NCBI GenBank assembly: GCA_030704615.1
Contig: CM060732.1
Location: 5,332,001-5,396,000, forward strand
Direction: 5' to 3'
DNA length: 64,000 nucleotides
Source: Takakia lepidozioides
Lineage: Eukaryota; Streptophyta; Takakiopsida; Takakiales; Takakiaceae
The translations under genes were made by a program, and so were the position numbers. Below the pieces are notes generated by a model that was given only the letters and a program-made list of their open reading frames with translations, did no database searches and was not told the origin of the DNA. Each line of letters starts with the position of its first letter. Position 1 is the stretch's first letter. Shown here in pieces: positions 1 to 10,582 of the stretch.

Positions 1-42
1 CAGCCACTAGTCCATCACTAGGCTGCCACTAGTCCATCACAA
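1..42. repeat. CCACTAG-type short tandem repeat, left copy
   Basis: Degenerate repeats of CCACTAG/CACTAGTCC run from the window edge into the left direct repeat at 43. The same motif continues at about 420-545, on the other side of that direct repeat. This suggests the direct repeat sits within or beside a simple-repeat tract. Confidence 0.6.
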
Positions 43-358
43 TGATAAGGAAAGGAAAGATACAAGCATACAAGCTCTCTCAAACTCACACACTTGCACA
101 TGAAAACATCACTCATATATTAAGTCGAGCCAAGTGCACCCCACGCCATGGGGAATCCACACTACGACGCCATAGCTAGACGCGGTAAGGCTCAACTCGA
201 GAAAGATGAGTCCACCGCGATCTGCCGTGAAGATAACAACGCCAGGTGCCAAACATGTATTGGCCCCTGGATTGACACTTGGGTCAATCCCAAATGTCAA
301 TATATAAAAGCTAGCTATTTCCTAGCTAACTTCACACCAGTGGTAAAATAACTTGACA
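43..358 (-). repeat. LTR-like direct repeat, left copy (3' LTR if the element is read on minus)
   Basis: A 316 bp block bounded by TG and CA recurs in the same orientation at 9252-9568. I count five substitutions, all transitions, and one single-base indel between the copies, so about 98% identity. It contains a TATATAAAAG stretch near 301. The TG/CA ends and the position around a gag-to-integrase body fit an LTR. Against this, I see no tRNA-complementary primer site or polypurine tract next to either copy, and the outer flanks (cacaa and agtgc) do not match as a target-site duplication. Confidence 0.65.
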
Positions 359-805
359 GCTGTCGTGCGCATACATATCGCTACACAACTACATCGCTGT
401 CCAAAACCACACAACATATGTGCACACCAAATACTAGTCTATCACTAGTCCACCACTAGTGCACCACTAGGCTGCCACTAGACAACCACTAGTCACCACT
501 AGTGCAGCCACTAGTCCACCACTAAGCTGCCACTAGTCCATCATAATCGCCCCCCTAGCTGGCGCTTAGGTCCCTCTAAGTCCAGGTAGCCACAAGATGT
601 GATAGTGGCCATAGCCTCACTAGGTCCTCCACCACTGTCCCTACTACACTCAAACTCAATAGATCAAGAGGCCGGGTACAAGAGTTGCCCCATCGTTAGT
701 CGCCGTCTTGCAACCTGTGAACTTGAGCCTGAGATCTTGGGTATTGACTCATATGAGCTTGGCCTCCCACGTCTTGTGAGCTGCCACTAGTCATATCCAC
801 TGCCA
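359..805. other. Non-coding stretch between left repeat and PHD-finger end
   Basis: No gene is seen. The stretch has more CCACTAG-type repeats at about 420-545 and a C-rich run at 549-556. On the minus strand it would be the 3' untranslated part of the retrotransposon. No purine-rich tract adjoins the direct repeat at 358. Confidence 0.5.
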
Positions 806-2501
806 CTATCCCAAGCAGTGTGGACATAACTAGTCTCCATCAGGAACCCTCTCAAGAGGTGGTGTCAAGCATCCCATGTGCCAACCTCTTGAGCATCGAT
901 CACACACCAGCATAGTGGCGGCACCACGAGCATGCCCACATAGTATGCAACACAACCCTGCAAGTACCACTGCAAGGTTGGGATCTATCCTCCCATCCAC
1001 ATGTGGCGCACACTTACGCACATGGTCCTTCCATACCATGCCATCTCAACACTCCTGAAGGCAACACCTCCCTGACCCTTAGAATCACACGTCCTGCTGT
1101 GACATCCAAGGTCATAGGCGTTGTCTGCTGCAGATACACATAGTCCCCAGGGTGGAAACGCCGAACACCTGGCCGATATCCCCCTCCACGTATAGTGACA
1201 TACCTCAATGTGTCTCAGTGTTGGGCAATAGCAAGATTCTCAAAAGCCATAGGCATGACTCTCTTGAACAACTCTGCCCACTGGGCACATGCTTGTGTCC
1301 ACACATCCGGATCATCAAGGTTGAGGACTACTGCAACCTCCCTGCGAATAGACGCAAACAAATCTGGCTCTCGGCCAAAGAGAAGGAAATATGGTGAGAA
1401 GGAGGCAAGTGATGCTTGCTTGCTAAACCTGTAGCCCATGGCTAGCCAAGGTACTTGAAGATCCCAATCTCCTAGGTGTCCTTTTTGCAAGCCATACTTG
1501 CGCAAACCCCTCTTCACCGTCTGCACCACTCTCTCTACCAAGCCATCGGCCTCAAGATGATCCCGAGAAGTGGTACGGTGGTCTATCAAGGCTTTATCAC
1601 ACAAAGCTTGAAACTCCCCCAAGAACTCTCTCCTTTGGTCCGTGCGTACCTCAGCTGGAACACCAAATCGGCTAAGCACACGATCTTGGAATGCATACGC
1701 AGCCCCCTCACTAGCCTTGTCAGGCAATGGAACCAACTCAATCCACTTGGAGAAGTGCTCCACCATCACCAACACGTATCTGTGGTGACGCATCGTCAGT
1801 GGCAAAGGCCCTGCAAAGTCAAGACTCCACCTGTAGCCCAATCCCATGATGGGTAAAGGATGCAACTGTAGTGTAGGGGCGTTGAATGAAGCACGCACCC
1901 TGTCACACACCATGCACCTAGCCACGAACTGTTGCACCTCTGTGTGCATACCACGCCACCAATACTGCCCCTGCAGTAAACTATGAGTGCGTTGCACTCC
2001 AAAATGCCCCAACTCCTCATGGGCATGCCGCACTAACCGTGCACGCTGTGTTGGGTGAGGCACGATCCTCACCCGACCATCCTCCCACACTCGAAGCAGG
2101 TGTATCCCCTCCCACTTGAACCTCTTGGCTCGTTGTAGGATCCGATCCCTCTCCTTGGCAGTCACACTAGCTGTCGTGTCTCCAGTGCGGAGGTAGTCCA
2201 ACACAACCGAATCCTCATGTATATCTCTAGCACCACCTGGCTCATCACTAGCCTCAGGGTCCTCAGACACTCCGTCTACAGTCATCCCTGTTGTAGGTCC
2301 AATCTGACCTCCCGATGCCAAGATACACAAAAAGGCAGATGCATGCCATCCCGGCACCATCTCCTCTTCCGTCTCACCATGCCACCGAGCTCTAGTGTCA
2401 TCCTGCTGGCTCGTGCATGGATTGCGACTCAATCCATCCGCATCCCTATTGACCAAACCCGGTTGATGCACAACCTGAACATGTCTCTCATGCTCCTCCA
2501 C
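806..2501 (-). pseudogene. Ty3/gypsy integrase with C-terminal PHD finger, broken
   Basis: The reading frame starts inside the end of RNase H (HQPGLVNRDADGLSR). It continues through an H2C2 zinc-binding integrase N-domain (HAHEELGHFG, then CMVCDR) and a catalytic core with SLDFAGP, RTDQRREF and a later DGLVERV segment carrying the expected acidic residue. A TGA at 1215-1217 interrupts the same frame just before the SH3-like C-terminal domain (RRFHPGDYVYLQQ; ILRVREVLPSGVLRW). A one-base frameshift near 1040 then leads to a Cys4-His-Cys3 PHD finger: CCILC, CDRC, GWHMGC and, past an in-frame TAG at 830-832, CPHC, ending at a second TAG at 806-808. A PHD finger occupies the place where chromoviruses carry a chromodomain, so it may tether integration to modified histones (inference). 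Confidence 0.8.
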
Positions 2502-2725
2502 CGTAGCATGAGAGGCAAAGCAATTCCTATAAGCCTCAGGAACCGCCGTATACGTTGTCTCTCTCCTCCAGTGACAATGGGTCCAATGTCAGGCTCCCAA
2601 TTGTCCTCCGTAACTGCAACCTTAAGTCCAGCAGACTTAGAGGTAGGAGACGCGTCCCGTGGTTGCTATGCCGCAACCTCATGAGCAGTTTTCCCTTCCT
2701 GCTCAATCAATGACAAGGCCTTATC
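2502..2725 (-). other. Gap where reverse transcriptase and RNase H would be expected
   Basis: Only about 220 bases separate the methyltransferase end from the RNase H/integrase junction; reverse transcriptase plus RNase H normally need more than 1.2 kb. The methyltransferase frame continues past the TAG at 2726 and one more TAG without recognisable reverse transcriptase motifs such as YxDD. This is an internal deletion, or a lineage that relies on enzymes supplied by another element. Confidence 0.65.
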
Positions 2726-4042
2726 CTACCCCATCATCTCATCCTTGAGGACCTCCTCAACCCGAGAAGAATCCCCAACCTCATCCATCACAGCCGCCTT
2801 GGCTGCCAACTCCCTCTGAACCTCGAGCACCTCCCACGTGTGCCATGGATGTCTACACCCTGTGGTCCTCACCGGCTCGCCCCCACTCACTGCTTGTACC
2901 GTCTCGGAAGGCAGAGAGACCGTCAAGGGAAGTGCACTCCGCACTCTTCGTTGCTCAACCATAGCCAAGCTGATAATCCAGGTCAAGTAATTTAGATCCA
3001 TTGCTTGCCCAAACACCTGACAATGTGATGCCTCAGAAAGAGAAGGCACCGCCGTGGTCCCAGTGGAAAAACCCATAGCCCGCTCTCGTTCGTCGACATT
3101 AGGCTCCACTAATTGCTGCAATTGAGCATCCCACATGAGGCCAGGTCCATTATCCCGGAAAGCATGCGATCCTGGGAAGCTGAGTAGTGTAGGTAGTGCT
3201 GCTCGTGGTTGATCCACCTTGTTGACCACTGCCAAAGGCAAATAGTCATCATGTCTCACACGCTGAGACTGCCTCCCTGTGTCCAAAATGCTATCCATTG
3301 TGAGGTGTGCTGGCCGCTGCACCCCATCAAATGCATGCTTAAGCAGTGCGGGTGGCATCAAGTTAGTCCACCATAACCGTGGACGATGAGCCCGTGGTCC
3401 CACTACAGCTGCATCTAGCAACACTGCTGACCCAAGCCACGACCGGGCTTGATACACACTGGCCATCACCCTGGCCCAAGAATCGCCCATCAGTGGCACA
3501 TTCTCCAAGATGTATCCTGGAGATACAGCCTGATGAAGCTGTAAGTGGTGCAAAACCCGCACCATCTCCCAAAACAGACCCGACCTCGAGTCTCGCAATC
3601 CATTGTCATGCCCGGCTAATGAATACCCTTGGCAGGGCCAACCTGCCACTACCAAATCGATGAAGCCAACCCGCTCCAAATCCTGCGCTCCCAGCAAAGA
3701 GATGTCTGCTGGCAAGGCCTGTTGATATCCACGAACTACAGACACCGGCAACAACTAAGGGTACTGCTGCACCAACTGAACAATATGACGGAGTGAGACG
3801 CGTCATGCAGTCTCATCCTTCTCCACATACAAGTAACGCCGTACTCGTACACCTGCCAGTAGAACAGCAGCCAATCCGGTGCTGATCCCGCCAAACAAGT
3901 CCAGAAGGCAAATGTCTTCATCCGGACACGGCCACACAATCGGTGTGGTGTCCAATGGTGACAACTGAGGTGGTCCTAGTGCAATCCCCGCACTGTTATC
4001 CTCTCCTAACGGTACAAAAGCCTCTACCCAGGCTTGTTGCAC
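2726..4042 (-). pseudogene. C5-cytosine DNA methyltransferase inside retrotransposon pol
   Basis: Motifs appear in canonical C5-methyltransferase order. Motif I is CLLDLFGGISTGLAA, followed by YVEKDETA. Motif IV, AGWPCQGYS, has the catalytic Cys in PCQ. Then come ENVP (motif VI), RPRLWWTN (motif VIII), ERERAMGFSTG (motif IX) and FGQAMDLNY (motif X). The enzyme would transfer methyl from S-adenosylmethionine to DNA cytosine. The motif I part (4042-3803) and the rest (3754-2726) are in one reading frame, separated by TGA at 3803-3805 and TAG just upstream of 3754. Both are explained by single C-to-T changes (CGA, CAG). The frame follows the protease region after a frame change near 4050. A DNMT3-like origin is suggested by motif I but not proven. 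This copy should be inactive unless the stops are read through. Confidence 0.85.
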
Positions 4043-4049
4043 ACGACAA

Positions 4050-5522
4050 TCAGCAACCCGCTACAAATCCTTGTTCGAGCCCCACAATGGCCATGGCAGG
4101 CAACTCCGCCATACCATACATATCATCCTGCTCTCCCGGAGGTGACACATCCTCTGAATGAGTGTTGCCCTCTAGCAACTCTCCAGGCCAACTCACTGCA
4201 GCTGTGAATGCTGCCAGTGTTGGCATCTTGCCTCGCTGGGCAACCGCAACTCCTCCTATGAACGTCACAGGGAGCTGCACATGCCGGCCCTCCCCTGACT
4301 GCCATCCAGGCCTATAGGAAGCTGACTCCTCCCAAAAATCCAGGGTGAAGCCCATGGGGTACAACACTGCCCCACCAACAAAGACATCGTACGAGACCGT
4401 GTCTGTCACAATGGCCTTGGCTCTCATCACTGAGCCATCTGTAGGATGATCCGGCTGTAGTCTGATAGCCAACTCACGTCGTGTCATGCCCCGAGCCTGC
4501 TCTGATCCTCCCAGAGATGTCTGTATCTGGAAAGGGCACGGCTCCCTATCCGCCTCCGTGAGGCCCAAGCCTGCAATAGTAGCTCTGCCCAGCATCAATG
4601 GCTGAGCTCCCAAGTCCAACAAGACCCGCAGTGGCCGGTACCTCTTGCCTGCCGGTCCACTCAAACAAAAAATGCCATCCTGGTTATCTAACATGACAAC
4701 TCCAGGTGTCACCATGGCGCGCTCAATGGCTGGCCTAGTTGACAGCTCTATCAACCTAGCAGCTGCAGCTTGCCATGGCGCCGCCGTGGCAGTCTTGACC
4801 CTCACATCCGAGGATCCCTCCGGCACTACACCTCCCACTATCTCCGCAGAAGATGAAGTAACCTCCATACTCTCACAGAGTGTCGCTGCTAGCCTGAACA
4901 CCTCAGCTGGTCTTACCCCCGGCATCGCAATCATGGTAGCCAAGAACAATAGAGCCTGGCACACAGCTGTGGCCGCCCCCAGCAGCACACTAGCTGCCGT
5001 AGCTTTGGCAACACTAAGTAGTGGTGCTGCCCGTGTAGCTCTCCCCAATGGCATAGTAACCTCCGCCTCGGTAACAGTCGGGCGGGAACTAGGTGCCATG
5101 GACGGCGTCAACACTGTCTCCGCCAATGTGAATGACTGAGGAAGCCTAGCCTGACAGCTTGCCTCCCCACGCTGTGGATCCAACTCCACCTCTGCACCCC
5201 GTGGCTCAGGAACTCGTACTGCTCCTCGCGTCACTGCCGCAGCTGACTCCACTTGCACTAGTGGTAGTCCTGCCCCGCACATAGTGGTAGTGGTAGTACT
5301 GCCCGGCACTAGTGGTAGTGATGCCCCACCCACAGTGGTAGTGGTAGTGGCACCCCTCACCAGTGGTAGTGGTGCCCCACCCATAGTGGTAGTGGTAGTG
5401 GCACCCCTCACTAGTGGTAGTGCTGCCCCGCACATGAATCCCATGCCTCCTAAGTCTCCTCCCTTAGGAGCAGGAGGTGGACCATCCAGCCTTGGAGCCG
5501 GTACCACCTGAGTTGTGGCCAT
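4050..5522 (-). CDS. Gag-pol middle region with retropepsin-like protease domain
   Basis: An open 490-codon frame. The first third is low complexity, with four 21-residue repeats rich in Thr (ATTTTTMGGAPLPLV). A retropepsin-like domain follows at about residues 265-400: LLDLGAQPLMLG would hold the catalytic Asp, in a DLGA rather than the usual DTGA or DSGA context, and DVFVGGAVLYPMGF matches the later ILG-type strand. The frame continues upstream into the gag region (QQLEQRLAAMATTQ), so the ATG at 5522 is probably internal to an ancestral polyprotein. The Leu in the active-site triplet makes activity uncertain. Confidence 0.6.
   Translation of the reverse strand: MATTQVVPAPRLDGPPPAPKGGDLGGMGFMCGAALPLVRGATTTTTMGGAPLPLVRGATTTTTVGGASLPLVPGSTTTTTMCGAGLPLVQVESAAAVTRGAVRVPEPRGAEVELDPQRGEASCQARLPQSFTLAETVLTPSMAPSSRPTVTEAEVTMPLGRATRAAPLLSVAKATAASVLLGAATAVCQALLFLATMIAMPGVRPAEVFRLAATLCESMEVTSSSAEIVGGVVPEGSSDVRVKTATAAPWQAAAARLIELSTRPAIERAMVTPGVVMLDNQDGIFCLSGPAGKRYRPLRVLLDLGAQPLMLGRATIAGLGLTEADREPCPFQIQTSLGGSEQARGMTRRELAIRLQPDHPTDGSVMRAKAIVTDTVSYDVFVGGAVLYPMGFTLDFWEESASYRPGWQSGEGRHVQLPVTFIGGVAVAQRGKMPTLAAFTAAVSWPGELLEGNTHSEDVSPPGEQDDMYGMAELPAMAIVGLEQGFVAGC
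5249..5435. repeat. 63 bp coding minisatellite in the protease-region frame
   Basis: About three to four tandem copies of a roughly 63 bp unit built from GTGGTAGTGGTAGTGG plus a C-rich segment. The unit length is a multiple of three, so copy-number change keeps the frame; the product is the Thr-run repeat LPLVRGATTTTTMGGA. Confidence 0.8.
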
Positions 5523-5540
5523 GGCAGCGAGCCTCTGCTC

Positions 5541-6965
5541 TAGCTGCTAAAGCCGGTTGGCCATGCCTTGGTCACCACCCTGACCTCCACGTCCTTGGCC
5601 ATGTTGAGCCTGCACCTCGTGCCTGGCCACCTCGTCCTCTCTGGGCTGCTCCACCTTGCCCCCGGCCACCATTGTTCCCTTGGAACTGGCCTGGGCGCAA
5701 CTCAGGGTGCAAACCATAGCACTGGGCCTCTCCATGCCCGTACCTGCCACAATGCCCACACTGCACCTGTGCAGGCTATGCCGGTGCCAAACCATTGCTT
5801 CCCTCTGGGCAATCCTTCTTGACATGGGGTCCTCCACATGTCCAGCACACCACATCCACCCGTTGTTGGCCAGCAAATGAAGGGAGAGACCCCTGCATCT
5901 GAGGTCCTCTCTGCCCTTCCCTGGGCTTCACCTGAGCCTTCTTGCTGCCTTGAGCACGTTGAGGTAGGGGCTGGCTAGGAGCACCACTACCCCGTGGTGC
6001 CTCCTTAGCAAATCCTACCATGACCACTCGTTCCTCCACCATGTTGAGCTCTATCCGCTTTGCCAGCAAAAACACATTTGCTAAGGTGGGTTGGGCCGCT
6101 TGTAGGAGAGAGTTGCATCCCGCACCCTTCTCCTCAGCTCCTTGTCCAATATCCCGTACCAGAACTAGACTGCCTGAGCCTCCGTAACCCCTTGGGTTAC
6201 ATTAATCAAGCGCCTCATGCGAGTGAAAGCCTCCCTCAAGCTCTCAGTAGGTTTCCGTTGGAACTCTTGCAAGCTCCTCAACTTCTCTGTCCTCACCCCT
6301 TGGTAGTTCCTTCTCAACTCTTCGAAGAACTCCACAACAGGGTTGAAGGCAGGCACTGCCACTGGTGCTGGTGCAGCAGTAGCTTGGGTGGCCGTCGTAG
6401 TTGCTGTACCACTAGTCCCACTACTGCTCGTGGAAGCTGTTGTTGTAGCTGCTGCTGCTGGTGCAGCTGCCGGTGTGGCTGCTGCCCTTGTGCCTCTAGT
6501 GCCTCTAGTGATGGAGACATAGTCGGGTGATCAGTACATCCTCCACTCCTCGATCTCAACATCGTGCCCCCGCCTAAACTCATGGTAATCGTCCATGGGC
6601 GGCCCCTCAAGGTGCTGAAACAGCCCCTTCCATGCCATGAAAGGCGTAAACAGTTGTGGATTGCGCATTTGCTGCAAGTCACACCAACTATCAAACTCTT
6701 GGATAAAATCATCCAACTCAATGGTGCCCACCGCCCCAGAGTATCTTTGTGGCCCCTTGGTGGCTCCATACATGTCCTCCATCCACAACAATGGCAGGGA
6801 AACAATTTGCACCGCCGGTGTATGTCTTCCTGATTCACAATCCAAATCAGAACCTTCCGTAGAAGACACGGGAGGTGAAGGAGGCCTAAACCGCACACCT
6901 CGTCTTGTATACCCGCTAGTATCGCTAGTGCTCGTACCGGCACTTTCCCCAACAACTAGTGGCAC
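5541..6965 (-). pseudogene. Gag polyprotein with two CCHC zinc knuckles, broken
   Basis: The frame from 6965 encodes a low-complexity N-terminus, then EFDSWCDLQQMRNPQLFT, a TGA at 6531, and the retrotransposon-gag-like segment EFQRKPTESLREAFTRMRRL. It meets a TAG at 6165. A frameshift near 6115 leads to two zinc knuckles, CWTCGGPHVKKDC (about 5845) and CGHCGRYGHGEAQC (about 5750), separated by a TAG at 5776. The two knuckles are nucleic-acid-binding CX2CX4HX4C motifs typical of Ty3/gypsy nucleocapsid. Each stop can be read as CGA-to-TGA or CAG-to-TAG. The sequence then runs into the protease-region frame. Confidence 0.75.
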
Positions 6966-9251
6966 CTCCGTGTTGACAAACTGACACTCAACCGATCATG
7001 ATCATGTCTCTAACCCCCTCTCCACAAGGTAACCGGGTAGAGAACCTGATGCGGCTTATGGTTTGGAATACTAGGTTCCTAACATAGCCTGCACCTGCAC
7101 CTGCATCCACCGCAGGCACTCCTATGGTTGGCTGGTCATCACCTCCAACCTCACCACAGGAGAAACAAAGATGGTCTGACTGGTCATCACCCCAGCCTCA
7201 CCATCGACAGCATGCTCTAGGGTGGGATCAGTGATCAAGCCCGGGTCCACCACCTATAAAATCAAGCGCCCACACAAAACTAGCATGGCGCACAATCAAG
7301 CATGCAGGTGTGGAGGGGATCCAAACACAAGAATGAAAACAACAACTCCCCCACACCAAAAACAACTCCATAGTGTCATTCCTGCAACCCAACCCAAACC
7401 CGGACTGACTCTTGCCTCCACCTACAGAAAGGTCTCGGCCTACAAAGAAGGTGGAAAGCTACGAGGAAGAGAAGCTAAAGCAATGTCTATCCCAAGCACG
7501 CTCTCATTCCAACACCCTCTTTTTTCCTCTCATCTCTCACTTGCATGACCATGAGAGCATCCTGTAGACACTCCTCAAACCGCCCTCCACGAGCTCTTGA
7601 AATTTGGCCTCCAAGGCCCCATGCAAGCCTCCACAAGTTCCGCCAGTGCCTCCTTACGTCCACTAGCCATTCCTCCGAATGGAACCACCTCAGGAAACCA
7701 CACCGTTCACTGAAGGTTCAAAAATGGAGCAAATAGAGGTACATACATGCCCCAACAACATTCTGTCCAAAGGAATTACCTGCAGGCTGGTCTCCCTTAT
7801 AGTTAAGAACTGGGCTGAAAACCAGAAAAGATTACCTGCAGGGGAGTAATCCCCTTTGTTAAAACGCAACAGGGAGGCAATTCCGACTTTTCTGCCGGAT
7901 CAGCTAGCTCAGAACCGTTGTTCTTCAGAGCCCAGCCTCCCCATCAAGGTCCCACGAAACGAGTGAAAAAAGATATATATATATATATATATTTTTTCAC
8001 TCTTCCTGTTCGCGGCCTTCCGTGGCTCCAACCGCCACGACTCCTCATGGCCCGCCCTAAGCACTCGTTGGCCTCGGGCTGCCTCGTGATACCCCGTGGT
8101 ACCACTCCCACGAGCCTTCACGGCCCGCCATTCCCACGATCTGGTCACCGTGCCCACCCATTGTGTCCGCACCACGACTTCCAACGGTCACGGTCAACGG
8201 TCACGGTCAACCATCACGACCTGGGCTCGTGGTATCTCGTGATACCGCCCCAACGGCCCATCACGGCCACTATTCCATGCGTTCCCTGGAACTCCCAACG
8301 AGTTCCCATGCGTTCCCGAGGCGTTCCCGGCGTTCCCACGCGTTCCCGAACTCTCCCCGAGCTGGGGTTTGCTCCTGCATCTGCTGCCGCTGAGCTATGG
8401 CTTCTGCGGAGCCATCAGCCCCGTCGCCCTGCACTCCTGAGCTCTCACGACCCACTAGAAGTGCCCCCAACTCAACAAGCAAGCTATATGCTGCCCAACA
8501 AGCTCCATTTCTCCACGAAACTCACAAAAGTGAATCTGAAAATACACACCTTGATAAACTTGGTGTACCTGCAGTTCTACTGCACATTCCCTGGCTCTAG
8601 GACGCCTCACTGCTGCCCTTCCAGCCCCGCTCTTGCCACTCCAAGAGCCCTCGTCGTGCTAGAGTTTCAGATTGAAACTTTCAACTCAAGCAATACTTCA
8701 CAAGTGCACTGATTTGCACACAAGAGGGACCAGCCCCTTCTCTTCACTCATACCTCTTCATGAGCTTGGAGCTGAAGTTCCCAACGGGCTGCAATGCATC
8801 TCCTTGCAGCTCCACCATTTGGCTGCTCCTCATCTACCCGCAACAACTGATTTCGGGCAGAAATACTTGGAGCTGATCATGTCATCTCCAACTTGCAACA
8901 TGTTAGCTTCCATGCACAGCCCACATTTCTGCAGCTCCTTAACTCGGCCTGCAGCTGAAGAAGACGACCACCAGTTCGCCCACTCGTGGCCAACATCTCC
9001 TCCGCTTCACACTAGAAGCCCAAACTTGGTTGCCATAGCGTTGAGCTATGCAACGCCGCTCTTCAACATAGGCTACTCGCCTCTCCATTGCAAACCTGCA
9101 ACCTGTTTGCCTTTGCACTCTATCCACTTTGGATAGGCTCATGCATGGATCCCTGCCTCTAGGCTGAACCGCTTTTCATGATCTGAAAACACAAGTGCTA
9201 CACAACTAACTCAAACCTGGCACTCACAGACTCGAGCTCATCTTTCTCGAG
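6966..9251. other. Long non-coding leader of the retrotransposon
   Basis: I see no convincing gene in these 2.3 kb between gag and the right direct repeat. The stretch contains a (TA)n run at about 7974-7993, a short GGTCACGGTCAAC duplication near 8187-8215 and GCGTTCCC-type repeats at about 8280-8350. In minus orientation it would be the 5' leader. No primer-binding site starting with TGG was found next to 9251. Confidence 0.45.
7974..7993. repeat. (TA)n microsatellite
   Basis: Alternating TA run followed by a T-run, inside the retrotransposon leader. Confidence 0.8.
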
Positions 9252-9568
9252 TGATAAGGAAAGGAAAGATACAAGCATACAAGCTCTCTCAAACTCACAC
9301 ACTTGCACATGAAAACATCACTCATATATTAAGTCGAGCCAAGTGCACCCCACGCCATGGGGAATCCACACTACGGCGCCATAGCTAGACGCGGTGAGGC
9401 TCAACTCGAGAAAGATGAGCCCACCGCGATCTGCTGTGAAGATAACAACGTCAGGTGCCCAAACATGTATTGGCCCCTGGATTGACACTTGGGTCAATCC
9501 CAAATGTCAATATATAAAAGCTAGCTATTTCCTAGCTAACTTCACACCAGTGGTAAAATAACTTGACA
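9252..9568 (-). repeat. LTR-like direct repeat, right copy (5' LTR if the element is read on minus)
   Basis: Same TG...CA-bounded block as 43-358, with five transition differences and one extra C. Its right edge at 9568 cuts directly into a coding exon of the DGNHR gene fragment P1, which gives the insertion boundary on this side. Confidence 0.65.
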
Positions 9569-10361
9569 AGTGCACAAATTTGGATGTAACATGTGCCCTC
9601 TCTGTTGCCCTGCACATATAAAATATGATCATTAGAAAGAAGATGTGTATATGTACATCCATTGAGCAAGAACATGACAACATTGAACATGAAAGTAAAT
9701 GAAGAATAAAAAAGAAACTCACACATTCACTCCATCCATGATGGACTTGAGGGAACTACGATTTTCAATGTCCGCATTGAGCACCCAACTTGTCACACAG
9801 ACATGTCTTGACAAGTTGGCCCCATGAACTTCATTGATATAGGGATACCATGCTTGAAGCCTATGATTCCCATCCCAGACATGAAACATCTTCCCCCGAA
9901 GATGATGCAACTTTGGCTTGGACTCAAGATACTTCTCAAACTCATCATTGACTGTTTTCCAATGACTATCCCATGTAGAGATGATATCAGGACTACATCT
10001 ATAGTAGATCCATCAATCCCCTCAACAGAAACATAGAACACGGCTGCTCCTGGATGGTATCCAGAATAGAAGTCTCCTCTAAGCTTTAGGATGTCGTTGG
10101 CAAGGGCGGGCCTAACAACCTGCATAGAAATCATGCGACACAATGGAATGTCCATAACTCCATCCTAATGAGGAGGGACCTGAAAGTTACATTCAGATCT
10201 TGTTTCTTTTCTAGAATAATTGCCTGTTTGGCATCTAGAGAAAGAGGATCACTAGATGTTGTATCCTCTTCATACTCATCTGCCCCCCAATTCCCTGCAT
10301 CAATGTCGTCAATAATGGTTGCAAGCGTCCCGACCTCCACAACTTCAGTTGTAGTAGTAAT
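9569..10361 (-). pseudogene. P1: DGNHR-box (ParB/sulfiredoxin-like) protein gene, fragment
   Basis: Exon 2 appears to run 10361-9723. It encodes an acidic stretch (DIDAGNWGADEYEEDTT), then IPLCRMISMQVVRP, an FYVSVEGIDG strand and MFHVWDGNHRLQAW, and closes at a GTGAGT donor (9722). A TTTTATATGTGCAG acceptor leads to exon 3 from 9609 (ATERAHVTSKFVH), which is cut at 9568 by the LTR-like repeat. At least two frameshifts separate these pieces. The order of motifs matches P6 at 61.3-63.7 kb, which helped place the exons. The DGNHR box and the preceding IPL..I...VVRP stretch resemble the ParB/sulfiredoxin fold. The true function is unknown. Confidence 0.6.
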
Positions 10362-10582
10362 TTCCTATTTCCATAGACCAAAACAGTTCAAGATGTCAGT
10401 GTATGAGAAGAGCACATGTGTGAATATATAATATGTAAAAAGAGCCGTTCAGTGTCATGGTTGCATGAAGAAAACAAATGAATTTGGATAATCGACTAAT
10501 TCCATGAATATCCTTGTCTTTCAAAGCTTACAACTTGGAGCAGAATACAGGCCTGAGCATCCCGACAGAGGACCTCCAACCA

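Larger units (their letters stand above)
43..9568 (-). mobile_element. Decayed Ty3/gypsy-like retrotransposon with cytosine methyltransferase and PHD finger
   Basis: On the minus strand the order is gag with zinc knuckles (about 6965-5541), protease region (5522-4050), C5-methyltransferase (4042-2726), a remnant of RNase H with integrase (2501-1215), integrase C-terminal domain and PHD finger (to about 806), all between two near-identical direct repeats. The RNase H-to-integrase junction motif HQPGLVNRDADGLSRNP is typical of Ty3/gypsy pol. Most of reverse transcriptase and RNase H is missing, so this copy is not autonomous. I recall that retrotransposons carrying captured cytosine methyltransferases have been reported in dinoflagellates and a charophyte alga; kinship to those is inference. 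The coding regions carry several stops and a few frameshifts. Confidence 0.75.

Noticed and set aside
4645-5139. 164-codon plus-strand frame
   Set aside because: Antisense shadow of the gag-pol protease-region frame.
7918-8712. 264-codon open frame in the retrotransposon leader
   Set aside because: Passes through a (TA)n run and GCGTTCCC repeats, has no motif, and lies antisense to the element.
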